DNA of 64,000 nucleotides from Coenobita brevimanus (lineage: Eukaryota; Arthropoda; Malacostraca; Decapoda; Coenobitidae): contig CM064691.1 of NCBI GenBank assembly GCA_032717465.1, positions 1,433,315 to 1,497,314 on the forward strand, in the 5' to 3' direction. The notes under the pieces were generated by a model. The model made no database searches and was not told the DNA's origin. It saw only the letters and a program-made list of their open reading frames with translations. The translations under genes were made by a program, and so were the position numbers. This document shows positions 43,880 to 54,155 of this stretch, in pieces; position 1 is the stretch's first letter, and each line of letters begins with the position of its first letter.

Positions 43880-45267
43880 CAGTCGAGTCGCACAAAATGT
43901 GTGTTTGTAAGCCATGGTATGTGGTAGGTGGGGGCACTCACCATCCACTCACTTGATGTAGTGCTGCTCTCAGGTGTCTACCCTTTCCTCTCCTCCATCC
44001 TTCTTTCCTTTCATCCTCTTCTGTCTTTCTTTCCTACATTCTTTCCTCGTCCTTCTGCCCATGGGTGACTTTGCACTCCCTCTTCTGTCTTTCTTTCCTT
44101 CATTCTTTCCTCTTCGTTCTGCCTTTGGGTGACTCCACACTGAGTGACAAGCCACATGGTTTCCTGTACATCAGGAAACCATTTACTATGCTGGTTGGTA
44201 ACCATATAACCAAATTATGGCACCTGGTGGTTTAGTGGGTAATTAAGGGCTCCGATCGGATTGAGCCTGTGTAGGTTTATATCCAAGGGGTGGTTAGGGT
44301 TTATTGCTCATGTAATGCCACTCAGGGATGAGTGAGGCTGGTCACTCTCATCTTAAATGTCAGGACCAACTTGCCTAGTCTTGGGCTCCTACACTCCTCC
44401 TGGGGCAACGTAGGAGTGGATGATGGATGGATGGATGTAAGCCATGGTTTTTTAATCCAAGGCAAGGTTCCCGCTAACAACCGAAAGTAGCAGAAACCAC
44501 AGTTATATGTTTATGGTGAGGACTTTCGGCACCAAAGTGATGGATTCCATTGAGATTTCCATGGTGTGTGTCTGTGCTGCAAACTGCAGCCATTAGCCAT
44601 TCACAGGCAAGCATGACAAGCAATGAGAAGCCAATCATAACCCTTCCCTAGTGGCAAGTGTGCGCACTACTTCCCTCCATTGTTAATTCCTGCATCATCC
44701 GCTGCAAAAGTGGCCACAAGCACAGTTTCTGAGGACTACCTGGCCCTTTGTTTTTTTGTTCCCTTACTTGTCCTTCCAGCATGATATGATGCTAGACCAC
44801 AACCGGTCTAAGACTTCGTTGCAAAAGGGACAGAAAAAGGCAAAAATAGCTGTGGACTTTGATGGGTTCCTGTGGGAGGCTGAGGAGGAAGAAGTGGGGC
44901 TAAGGCAGCAGCAGCATGAGGCACCACCACACTCATCTCATGCTGAGAGGCCCTAGTTTTCCTCTAGCTTCAAAACCTCCACCCCCACCCCTTCCACTTA
45001 AGCACTGTTGTCAGTCGGAGTCAGGTGGGACCCTTTAATATTATTTATTATTTTTTACACTCAGTAATACATGCACTGAATTATTATTTGAATGTGTGCT
45101 AGTGTATGGTGGTGACTAGCTGGGTGTAGATAGGGTGATATGTGGCAACTTGGCCGAGAGGCCTGAGCCATGAGTAATTTTTCCCGTAAGTTATTAATAA
45201 ACCATAGAATTTCTAAAATATGGCAGTGGTCCAAAACCATATTGCCGTGGATTAGACGACTCGACTG
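43880..45267 (+). mobile_element. pogo-like element with a SINE inside
   Basis: The ends CAGTCGAGTCG (43880-43890) and its exact inverted copy (45257-45267) are flanked by TA. A SINE sits at 43918-44436. Near the 3' end a short frame (44785-44956) reads LDHNRSKTSLQKGQKKAKIA and VDFDGFLWEAEEEE. I did not match this to a known transposase domain. It could be a C-terminal remnant. The rest has no long ORF. Superfamily is inferred from the TA site and CAGT ends. Confidence 0.6.
43918..44436 (+). mobile_element. S1 SINE, intact reference copy
   Basis: Flanked by TGTAAGCCATGG (43906-43917 and 44436-44447). The head is GGTAGGTGGGGGCACTCACC, followed by the pyrimidine-rich block, GGTGGTTTAGTGGGTAATTA (A-box-like), GGTTTATATCC (B-box-like), GATGAGTGAGGCTGGTCACT and the tail GGATGATGGATGGATGGATG. 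The two boxes point to a tRNA-related Pol III promoter that lies internally, not at the 5' end. Confidence 0.8.
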
Positions 45268-45520
45268 TATACAGTATAACCTCGATATAATGGACTTCAA
45301 TAGACTGGAATTCACTTTTATCGAAATTGAGGAGCTATCGGACTAAATTCTTGATTTTATATATATTATGTCTTGAGGGCAACACAACTTACTCTAATGC
45401 ACACATCATACTACCATAATGTATAAAGTATACAGTCCTGCAAGAGTATATAATAAGGCCGTATCATTAGAACTGAAAGCGTGAGGGCATAAGCATGCTC
45501 CCATTTTTTTATAGTTAAAT
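45268..45520. other. Possible pogo-like half element
   Basis: CAGTATAACCTCGATATAAT (45272) has the form of a pogo/Tigger-type terminus (CAGTAnAnCCTCG...). No partner terminus was found, so it may be a remnant. Confidence 0.3.
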
Positions 45521-45529
45521 ATGGAACAA

Positions 45530-45890
45530 CTTCTTCTGTCTTTCTTTCCTTAATTCCTTCCTCTTCCTTCTGCCTGTGGGTGACTCTACACTGAGTGACA
45601 AGCCAAATGGTTTCCTGTACACCAGGAAACAATTTACTACACTGGGTGGTAACCATATAACCAAATTTTGGCATCTGGTTGTTTAGTGGGTACTTACAGC
45701 ACTCCAATCGGATTGAGCCGGTGAAGGATTATATCCATGGGGTGGTTGGGGTATATTGCTCCGGTAATGCCACCCAGGGATGAGTGAGGCTGGTCACTCT
45801 CATCTTAAATGTCAGGACCAACTTGCCTAGCCCCGGGCTCCTACACTCCTCATGGGGCAACGTAGGATTGGATGACGGATCGATGGATGA
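45530..45890 (+). mobile_element. S1 SINE, 5'-shortened
   Basis: ATGGAACA flanks both sides (45521-45528, 45891-45898). The body runs from TTCTTCTGTCTTTC to the GATGACGGATCGATGGATG tail. The B-box-like segment (GGATTATATCC) differs from GGTTTATATCC. Confidence 0.75.
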
Positions 45891-45898
45891 ATGGAACA

Positions 45899-46568
45899 GC
45901 TGTTCAGGTACACCCGAGGAAAGTTCTGCATTATACACTTGCTCACCACTTCAAAATAGTAAATGTGAGATATGTGGTAATGAAGCAGTAGCCAACATTC
46001 ATCTATCTGGTAACTGTGTGAGAATGATGGTGACGGAAGAGGGAGGGGTAGGAACTATCCCCTCCCACACAGTGGTACCAGACATTTGAGTGTCTGGCCA
46101 CTGCCTCACTAGTGGCTGTCTCACACATAAAGGTCCAAAAGAGCAGGCAAGTGTATAAGGCGGAACTTTCCTCAGCTGTGCCTGTCGGATGGACTTAATG
46201 GTATTCCGCATTACCTTGTAAACTCAACGACGATACCAAAAGGCCAGAAATTGTCTTTCATCATCACATGCTGAGAAAAATGTCATAAAAAACTGGGGAC
46301 CTGTACATACCATCACTATCAGTTATAGCTCATAGAGTTCAGGTATGTCTGCTTCACTGTTTTCTTGCCATTTCCTGACTACTGCATATTGTTAAGCTTA
46401 TAACAGATCTCTCAAAATGGGGAGAGAGGGCAGATGTAGCCTTAATAAATCACTCTAATATAAGAAGCCTTAAGTAAGCTTAGCAAAACTTGTCTTGAAA
46501 CAACAACAATAAACTAACAAGGATGTCCCTCTGATTCAGGAGGTTAATAATACAGCTCTAAACTTTAC
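45899..46568. other. MTRFR intron, exon-proximal part
   Basis: No element was assigned except a degenerate ~95-bp repeat near 46425-46545 (CAACAACAATAAACTAACAA, GATTCAGGAGGTTAATA). No additional exon was recognised. Confidence 0.4.
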
Positions 46569-46818
46569 CTGTGGGAAGATGTTTCAAAAGACAAGCACTT
46601 GCTGTCTTATTAACATGCTGTCCACCCGGTCCACTGCCTCTTGTAAAGCTTTCTTCCAAGTCCTTTTCACTGAGCACCGGAACCCTAGATTTATCAATTT
46701 TACTTGTGTGGGTTGAACTTGTATGAAGCATCAGTGGCAAGTTTAATTTAGTCATTAGAGTTTGTGAAAACATCTCTCTGACACAATGGTCCATCTTCAA
46801 CTGCCTCGTACTAGTCAT
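46569..46818 (-). CDS. MTRFR: MTRFR (C12orf65-type mitochondrial rescue factor), exon 1
   Basis: This protein family releases nascent chains from peptidyl-tRNA on stalled or split mitochondrial large subunits, using a GGQ catalytic loop without a codon-recognition domain. From Met at 46818 the exon gives 83 codons plus one base. A basic, low-acid N-terminus ([20 protein letters not shown]) could be a mitochondrial presequence. Then comes [20 protein letters not shown] with GGQ at residues 65-67, followed by [15 protein letters not shown]. The donor is CCACAG|GTAAAG. The spliced protein would be 156 residues, close to the 166 of human MTRFR as I recall it. A possible acceptor TTTCAG lies just upstream (46835-46840). 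The frame stays open from there (CSYGR before Met), so a 5' exon, coding or not, may exist beyond it. Confidence 0.9.
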
Positions 46819-46834
46819 TCTACCATAGCTACAT
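46819..46834 (-). other. Possible 5' UTR or extra coding bases of MTRFR exon 1
   Basis: Sixteen bases lie between a plausible acceptor (TTTCAG) and the chosen ATG. They are open in frame. No upstream exon was identified, so I treat the ATG at 46818 as the likely start. Confidence 0.5.
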
Positions 46835-46967
46835 CTGAAATTGCGAAATAGTAAAATATCAGTAGTAAGTCCTTATAAGATCACTTTCTTTATATTAGTT
46901 TTTGCTACTAAATACAAATTAAACTTTAAAAAATTATTATCCAGGTTCCACTGCTACCTTTACAGCC

Positions 46968-47218
46968 CTTGGTAGGTGGTGGAGACCATCATCTGCTCAT
47001 CTGATGTAATGCTGCCTACTTCTTCCTTCACCTTTATCATTCTTTTTATGGGTCTGGACTCCTCTCCTCTCCTCCTGTTTCTCCCATCCTTCCAGCCACT
47101 TTTTATTACCCTTCTTTCCACTTCAGGTGGCTCTACACTGAATGGCAAGTCTAAAGATTTCCTGTAACCCAGGAAACTATTTATAATGCTGGGAGGTCAC
47201 CATACAACCAAATAACAG
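46968..47218 (+). mobile_element. S1-variant SINE, 3'-shortened
   Basis: GGTAGGTGGTGGAGACCATC, the CTTCTTCCTTCACCTTTATC block and AACTATTTATAATGCTGGGA with CCATACAACCAAATAACA follow the variant order. It ends before the variant 3' tail. Confidence 0.6.
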
Positions 47219-47454
47219 GGTGATGTGGAGCCTACTATGGTGTCCCTGTTAACTAGATGGGCAGATGCAAATGCAGTATCCATGCAAAAACCAAACTGTC
47301 ACACTCTTCCTCAGGCCTAACAGTGGCACTGAAGCAAGCTCCACATGTCACCACATGATCTATTCTATGTCAATTACGACTTATCTGAAAGCAGGTAAAG
47401 TGTGGATTTTTCTTTTTCTTGACTTCTGAAACATGTCGCAGTTTATAGGTTATT
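47219..47454. other. Unassigned, upstream of MTRFR
   Basis: No gene or repeat edge recognised. Confidence 0.3.
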
Positions 47455-47635
47455 GGGAGGGAGAGGGCGGGGAAGGCCAAGGATGAGATGGAGAGATGGA
47501 GTGGAGATATATATGAGAAAGAGGAGTGTGAACTGGGAGCAGGGCAATGAAATGGCGGGGAACAGGGCTACATGGAGGCAATTTGTTTGTGGCCATCCCT
47601 TACAGGATTAAGACATCTGGCAATATACAGACAGA
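47455..47635 (+). pseudogene. LINE-A 3'-terminal fragment
   Basis: GGGAGAGGGCGGGGAAGGCC and GATGGAGAGATGGAGTGGAG, then TTTGTTTGTGGCCATCCC and a CAGATAGAGA tail. It corresponds to the last ~40 codons and tail of LINE-A. Confidence 0.75.
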
Positions 47636-47984
47636 TAGAGACAAATTTTAAATGTATAATAAGTGTGAATTATTACACAGCTATGCCAAGAATTACACAA
47701 GATCAGGGAACCACAACTAATTACTACAATATAAACAGTTAAGTGATGGCACGCCACACACACCATTTCTAACTGCCCAGTAAACTAGTGTGATGGTTGC
47801 AGGAATCTGAAGTCCCCTCTCATAATTTCTGCTGGATTAAATGACGTGCTGAACCATTTGTTGCCAGAAAGCTGATGCTGTACCTGTACTTACCACTTTT
47901 CCAGCAACAAAAAGAACATCCATTACTATTGGTGTATATAAATGCAATACTGAAATTTATTCCTCTGAAACAAGATAATTTTCA
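47636..47984. other. Unassigned
   Basis: AT-rich with no recognised gene or repeat boundary. Confidence 0.3.
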
Positions 47985-50300
47985 TATCGGGTATGGTAGG
48001 ATACTTATTGACAGAGTTGGGGAAATAACAAAGGAAATAAACAGAGAAGAACAGGGAGGTTTTAGGAAGGGAAGTGGTTACATAGATCAGATGTTCATTC
48101 TTAGATCTTTAGTAAAAGTTTCTAGAGAAGAGGAAGAAGTTGTATGAGGCCTCCATGGATTTGAAGAAAGTATATGACAGGGTGGATAGACAAGGATTGT
48201 GGAAAGTACTGTATTAAGAATATATGGAGCAGACAGGAAGTCGCTGAATGCTGTGAAGAGTACGTATGAGGGTGCTAAGACTGCAGTGCATGTGGATAGT
48301 GAACAAAGTGAATTTTTCTATCTGAAGGTTGGATTGAAACAGTGATGTGTCTTGTCTCCATGGTTGTTCAACCTGTATATGGATGGGGTTATAAAAGAGA
48401 TACAAGGTAGGGGAGTGGATGTGGGAGCGGCCCTAGTGAGACAGGGCAGTGTTTGGAAACTCCCTGTCCTGTTGTTTGCAGATGATACTGTGTTGTTAAG
48501 TGAAGACGAAGGAAAGCTGCAAGGCTTGGTGGATGAGTTTGGGAAAGTGTGTAAGAAACGGAATCTAAAGGTGAATGTAGGGAAGAGTAAAGTTATGGTC
48601 TTCGAGAGAAGTGAAGTCAGTGAATGTACAGTGAGGCTGGATGAGGAAGAAATGGTTAATGTAAGTGTGTTTAAGTACTTGGGTAGTGTGATGAGTAAGG
48701 ATGGAAGTTTTGAGGATGAAGTGCTTGAAAGGGTACAACAAGGAAGAAAGGTTGCTGGTTCCTTGAAAGAAGTGATAAGAAACAGGAAAGTGAGCATCGT
48801 TTCGTTTTTAAAGGCTCCAACATGCTTGCATGTGTCGGCCTTGGTCACCTAATGGCGGCTCTCCACGCTGCACGATCCATTGCAGCCTCCCTGTTCAGTC
48901 CCTTAATCCTGAGGTCACACTTAATGACCTTGTCCCATGTCTTTCTCGGTCTACCCCTCACAACCCCACCCCCAATATTAACACTTCTCACCTTCCTCAC
49001 CCAATTATCATCCCCCATCCTCTCCACATGTCCAAACCACCTCAATCTACCTCTCCTCATCACAACACCAATACACTCCAGTCCCATCCTACCTCTCAAC
49101 TCTTCCATTGTAAACCCAGCCCCTCCAGGCCTTGGACGCAGGGACGCACTGCACATCCACCTAATCGTTGTCATTTCTGTACGTCTGAGCCGGCGAATGT
49201 CTTCCTCCTTCACTGCCCAGGTCTCACTGCCATACAGCATTACACTCCTAATACACGCTGCATACAAAGACCCCTTAGCACGTAGGGAGAGCCCCCTCAA
49301 TGTCAGGAGAGGCAAGAGCTCCCTGAACTTCTTCCAACCACTTCTCACCCTAGCCACAGAGCTAGCTCCAGCCCCACCTCCAGCACACAACATGTCTCCT
49401 AAATAACAAAACTCTTCCACACACTCAAGAGATTCACCAGCAAGTTCAATCCTTTCACATCTGACGATCTCCACCTGCTCACCCCTTAGCACGTAGGGAG
49501 AGCCCCCTCAATGTCAGGAGAGGCAAGAGCTCCCTGAACTTCTTCCAACCACTTCTCACCCTAGCCACAGAGCTAGCTCCAGCCCCACCTGTCTCCTAAA
49601 TAACAAAACTCTTCCACACACTCAAGAGATTCACCAGCAAGTTCAATCCTTTCACATCTGACGATCTCCACCTGCTCACCCCGGCACGCCGTACACATAA
49701 AATCAGCATTATCTCGCAGTCTACCTCTGATACCACTACATCTCTTATGCACCCATTTATCACACACACCGCACAAGATGGAATTACTTCCCACGCCCTT
49801 GTGGCATGGAAGTGAAAAAGTTATTACAGTACATGACAGTATTGTCATACCAACTCTAACCTATGGAAGTGAAGCTTGAACTTTGTTGGAGGGATTGAAG
49901 TCAAGAGTGAGAGCAGTGGAAATGAGTTATTTGAGAGGAGCATGTGGAGTCACATGGAGAGACAGACTGACAAATGAAGAAGTGAAGGAGCGTTGTGGTG
50001 TGGATGTGGATGTGATAGGAAACATTAGGAGAAACACACTGAGGTGGTTTGGCCATGTGGAGAGGATGGAGAGTGAGAGACTGACAAGAAGAGCATATGT
50101 GAGTAAGGTGGAGGGGGACAGGAGGAGGGGGTGGCTGAAGATGAAATGGAGGGATAGGGTGGAGAAGTATATGGGGGAGTGGGGTCTGAGCTGGGAGTTG
50201 AGCAGTGAAATGGCAGAGGACAGAGCGACATGGAGGTGATTTGTTTGTGGCCACCCCTTACAGGATTGAGGCATCTGGCAATAGACAGATAGGTAGACAG
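47985..50300 (+). mobile_element. LINE-A copy, split by an RTE fragment
   Basis: The first part (47985-48797) encodes GRILIDRVGEITKEINREEQ and FRKGSGYIDQMFILRSLV. After shifts it gives MSPWLFNLYMDGVIKE, LLFADDTVLLSEDEGKLQGL, VFKYLGSVMSKDGSFEDEV and VIRNRKVS. The second part (49806-50300) resumes with MEVKKLL-like codons, TYGSEA, AVEMSYLRGACGVTWRDRLT and LRWFGHVERMESERLTRRAY, then the tail GGCCACCCCTTACAGGATTG and CAGATAGGTAGACAG. GCAT is repeated at the junction (48794-48797 and 49804-49807). Frameshifts and the RTE insertion inactivate it. Confidence 0.8.
48798..49805 (-). mobile_element. RTE LINE 3' half inserted in LINE-A
   Basis: In the reverse sense it starts at ACAAGGGCGTGGGAAGTAAT and encodes NSILCGVCDKWVHKRCSGIR (zinc-knuckle-like) and CTACRGEQVEIVRCERIELA. 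It continues with CVEEFCYLGDMLCAGGGAGA, VRSGWKKFRELLPLLTLRGL, AACIRSVMLYGSETWAVKEE and LRWFGHVERMGDDNWVRKVR with VRGRPRKTWDKVIKCDL. It ends in GGCTCCAACATGCTTGCATG (48808) and a short T-run. A direct duplication (49271-49481 and 49482-49678, 211-bp period) repeats part of the coding segment. Confidence 0.82.
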
Positions 50301-50330
50301 TACGGTACAAGAGTTTTTGTTGTTGTTACT

Positions 50331-50452
50331 TAACCCTGGTCTGTCTGGTAAGGCAGACCAGTCACCCATCCAAGTACTAACCAGACCCAACATTGCTTAA
50401 CTTCACTAATTGGACAAGAAGCAGTGAACTCAATGTGGTATGGCCTGTCAAC
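50331..50452 (-). pseudogene. 5S rRNA-derived pseudogene or 5S-type SINE head
   Basis: In the reverse sense: GGCCATACCACATTGAG, TGCTTCTTGTCCAATTAGTG, AAGTTAAGCAATGTTGGGTC (box A and intermediate element) and GGTTAGTACTTGGATGGGTG (box C). This is about 120 bp in the right order for 5S rRNA, but the 3' third is much altered. It is followed by AACAACAACAAAAA-type A-rich sequence, as expected for a retroposed copy. Confidence 0.75.
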
Positions 50453-51012
50453 CGTACGTAATCAACTGTTGCTTCTGTGTGACCATCCTACAGGTACAGT
50501 GCAGTATGAAGACCATGTAGGGAACTAGTGCTTCCTTGTGGTGGACAGTGCCTCACAAGGTTTAAGGTAAGGTCTTTCTCACAGCAAGACGCATGGAAGT
50601 ATGAGGAAGTTTTGACTCCTGAGTGGATGCCGCAGGTACTCCATTCAGGGTGCACATCATCACCATGTGTAGGCTCCTCATAACAAAGTAAAACATGTCA
50701 ATTTAACGATTCTTTAGTTCCAACCTTGGCATTTTTTAATTCAAACTTTGGACTAATGCTGTGACCCCACAAGACATTTTTGAGTAATCCTTGCTTCTAG
50801 AATTGTCGCTTTATCCAATATATATGAACAATCAAGTTTTAGGGACAATTACAGTATGGTATTTGGAAATGATTTGGAGACAGTCATGTCCATCTTAACA
50901 TGAAAGACTTCCAGCAATGACTGAGGTCATATGCATGACATTGTTATATTTTATTGCATAAAAAGTGCTGCTTTTTATGCTTAACCATCATACTGTACTG
51001 TACACTGTATTA
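50453..51012. other. Unassigned
   Basis: May include flanking sequence of the 5S-derived repeat. No gene recognised. Confidence 0.3.
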
Positions 51013-51172
51013 ATGAGATGGAGGGATGGGGTGGAGAGGTATATGAGAGAGGGGGGTGTGAGTTGGGAGCAGGGCAGTGAAATGGTGGGGGACAGGGCAA
51101 CGTGGAGGCGATTTGTTTGTGGCCACCCCAAACGGGATTAAGGCGTCTGGCGATAGATAGATAGATAGACTA
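51013..51172 (+). pseudogene. LINE-A 3'-terminal fragment
   Basis: GATGGAGGGATGGGGTGGAG to GCGATTTGTTTGTGGCCACC, then GGATTAAGGCGTCTGGCGAT and (AGAT)n. Confidence 0.85.
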
Positions 51173-51984
51173 AAAAAATGTTAAAAGTACAGGGTTGCTA
51201 TACACTAGATGCTGGTTTGAGCAGCTACAAACCCTCTGCTCTCTAGGAGAAACAAGACTAAACTGATGAAGATACTGGAGTCTGCTGAGCTGTATTCACG
51301 GCCTCAAGATTTCTGGTTCCTATAAATTAAGTTTGTTGACCCAATTATAGGAAATGCTCTCACTCCATCTTCTGGAAAGCCACTTGCAAGTTCAAAAACA
51401 TTTTTTATTAGCATTCCATCTTTTTAATGAGTATAACAGCCAGAATAGTAGCAGTCTCATTAGTTTTATTGCTGCTCTCTTGCATGCATCGGTAAGACTA
51501 GATTGGAAAGATGATGATCCTTTGTCTCTAACTTGCATGATGATATTCACTTATTTTTTTCGTGCTGGGACAGAACAACTCATGAGATCACTTCTGAAAA
51601 AATGTCCATATGGTTACAGCTTTAAACAAAAACTCATCCCTCTGAAAAAATGTCCATATGGTTACAGCTTTAAACAAAAACTCATCCCTCTGAAAAAATG
51701 TCCATATGGTTACAGCTTTAAACAAAAACTCATCCCATAAACTTCATTTACTTACGATGAAAGTTACCAGTACTCATTTTTATTTTTAATCTAGATAAAC
51801 ACCAGCATTATAAAAATTACCAAAATGGAAAAAAAAATTAAATTGCTCTCCATACTGTAGTAGAATTATTGTTAAATGATGTATTTCTAACAGAAAGATT
51901 TTGAAAAGTGGCAACCGGTTCTTTCACAGCTATTCCCTACAATAATAAAACAATCTGTACACAAAACTCATCATGGAGCTTAAC
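51173..51984. other. Unassigned, with a 48-bp triplication
   Basis: No gene recognised. The 48-bp repeat is given separately. The open frame through it (ending FKQKLIP) has no recognisable domain. Confidence 0.4.
51594..51737. repeat. 48-bp tandem repeat, three identical units
   Basis: Units start CTGAAAAAATGTCCATATGG at 51594, 51642 and 51690. The period is a multiple of three, so an open frame runs through, repeating KKCPYGYSFKQKLIPL. Confidence 0.95.
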
Positions 51985-52250
51985 CACACTGAGGTGGTTT
52001 GGCCATGTGGAGAGGATGGAGGGTGAAAGACTGACGAAGAGAGTGTATGTGAGTGAGGTGGAGGGGGGGGAGAGGGAGGGGGAGGCCAAGGATGAGATGG
52101 AGGGATGGGGTGGAGAGGTATATGAGAGAGGGGGGTGTGAGTTGGGAGCAGGGGAGTGAAATGGCGGGGGACAGGGCGACATGGAGGCGATTTGTTTGTG
52201 GCCACCCCGAACGGGATTGAGGCGTCTGGCAACAGATAGATAGATAGATT
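51985..52250 (+). pseudogene. LINE-A 3'-terminal fragment
   Basis: Starts LRWFGHVERMEGERLTKRVY and reads to GTGGCCACCCCGAACGGGAT, then GGCGTCTGGCAACAGATAGA and (TAGA)n. Confidence 0.85.
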
Positions 52251-52943
52251 AACCTCCCCACAAGGAAAATTTAGTGTTAGAGTATATCAATTCTTTCAAG
52301 ATGACAGAAGTATTAACAACTTTTTTCTGGCAATCTGGTTCATCATTAGAGAAACCGCCCATCTTTCAAGAACTGACTTGCACAAGGGTTGATGTACACC
52401 AAAGTTGTGGTCACACAGACATTTTTGGGCAACAGCAATCGGAAGGGCAACAGCAATGATATTTCTCCAAAGGTGGTCACACAACTCACTCTAAACCAGC
52501 AAGAAAAACAAGCGAATGTCACATGGGGAGTGAAAAATAAATGATCATCTTCCCTATAAGCATAAAACCAGTGAAGAATAAGCCAATGAGAATGCTGCTA
52601 TTCTGCCTAGGCTAATGATTACAAAAAGAGAAGTGGAATACTACCAGACAACGTTTGTGGACTTACGAGTACTGTAGCTTGCCACAAAAGGCGGTGAGAG
52701 AGTTTGGTAGCTTTCCTTGATGATCGCTTTTTGTACTGTGAAGTTGCATTTTAAGGTAGCTCCTTTAAATCAATTCGAAAGCAATGATGAACGCTTTTTA
52801 AGATGGTATTTCAGCAAAACTATACAAAAGGTCTCTGTCCACTATCATTAAAACCAACATGTGAAGAAGTATACAAAAAGTATTTAGAGCATGCTTGAAA
52901 TACCACTTGCTATACTATCTGCTATAATCACTTAAGTCCTGCA
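52251..52943. other. Unassigned
   Basis: No gene or clear repeat. A local direct repeat GGGCAACAGCAATCGGAAGG / GGGCAACAGCAATGATA is at 52428-52460. Confidence 0.35.
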
Positions 52944-52947
52944 TTAA

Positions 52948-53471
52948 CCCCCTGAGATTCCAATGAAGCATTCATGCGTCATTTCAAATCCAACCTCAGA
53001 GAGTCTGGTAATGCATTCATGTGTCATTTTAAGATACTTTTGTAATACATTCATCATAAATTGCATTTCAGCATCATAACAGACACACAATAACATGCAT
53101 AAACAGCCATAAATTATACATCAATGTAAAGGTAATTTATCATAGTTTTGCAGGGCTCAAACCAGATTTACATATCTTTATTACTCTATTCTTGGTGAAT
53201 ATTTTTCTACAGAAAGGTATAAAATTTTTGGTTTTCACCTAATTTCAACTTGTCATTTTCACTTTTTAAATTTGCTGTCCTCTTTTGAACATACTACAAT
53301 ACAGTACAACTATTCAGCTTTAAAATGACACCAAAGCCAGCATTCTATCATGAAAAGTGTATTTACACTGACCAATCATAGAAAAATATCACAGGACAAA
53401 GATGCAGGTCAGCGTGAGAGCAGCTGACACTATGACTGATGTAATCTGACCGGGGTTTAAACCTGATAGGG
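52948..53471. mobile_element. Candidate piggyBac-like MITE
   Basis: TTAA flanks both ends (52944-52947, 53472-53475), with CCCCCTGAG at the left and CTGATAGGG at the right. Internal CATTCATG(C/T)GTCATTT repeats lie near the left end. The inverted repeats are weak, so this is only a candidate. Confidence 0.35.
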
Positions 53472-53475
53472 TTAA

Positions 53476-53956
53476 CTTGTTTACATTTAAGTTTTTCCCA
53501 GATTTCTGTGACAGGAAATATTTAGCCTGTTTTACGAACTTTGGCTGGTAAATTGAGGCGTGGAGAAAAATGTAGCCTGCTTGTAGGCATGCTAACTCAA
53601 GTACTGTACAGTTTCAACATTCTGGTCACGGCTTCCCTTACCAAGCCATGCTTTATTATTTGCATGCATGGTTTAGATACACTTGTTTACTAAAGGCCAA
53701 ACTCATAGCTGATAAATTATAGTTGTAACATCATCAGTCTAACAAGAATCTAGGCAGCCATGTCATTTTCACTTCCTATAAGGGCATCCCTTTGCCCCAT
53801 ATATAAACAAGCCAACTGCCCCTCAATGTCTGGTGATTGGTCACTTCCAGTCACCTCCACTTCATTCAGATTAAACCAAGAGCCTACAGCAATTGGCTAC
53901 AAAGGCCTGAGGCAAAACAGTGATGTTTTTTACAACTTGCCAATACACCCCCAAGG
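53476..53956. other. Unassigned
   Basis: No gene recognised. A short open frame from 53760 has no recognisable domain. Confidence 0.3.
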
Positions 53957-54153
53957 TTGTGCAGTATATTTTTCTGGTAGTTACTGATGAGATTTGAGTG
54001 ATTTTGACCTTCATTTTTGTCGGAAATTTTGCCTCTTCCAATCATCAACTTTGACTGGATGAGGAGGTGAAATGAAGCATTTCCGACAAAGAACGAAGGT
54101 AAAAAATCACTCGAAGCACACCAAAAACTACCAGAAAAATACCCTGCACAACA
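53957..54153. repeat. Long imperfect hairpin (foldback element) 1
   Basis: The left arm (53957-54032) GTTGTGCAGTATATTTTTCT, CTGGTAG, TTCATTTTTGTCGGAAA is the inverse of the right arm (54076-54153: TTTCCGACAAAGAACGAAGG, CTACCAGAAAAATACCCTGC, ACAAC), with a few mismatches and a ~45-bp loop. It is related to the hairpin at 55284-55480. Confidence 0.7.
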
Positions 54154-54155
54154 GG

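Larger units (their letters stand above)
29485..46568 (-). other. MTRFR intron, 17 kb
   Basis: Bounded on the - strand by CAG|GTAAAG (46569/46568) and TTGCAG|GG (29485/29484). The 17,084-bp intron consists largely of the nested elements listed below. No host exon of another gene was recognised within it. Confidence 0.85.

Noticed and set aside
51354..51740. 128-codon frame as a repeat protein
   Set aside because: The three repeated KKCPYGYSFKQKLIPL units come from a 48-bp DNA triplication. No domain or splice signals support a gene.
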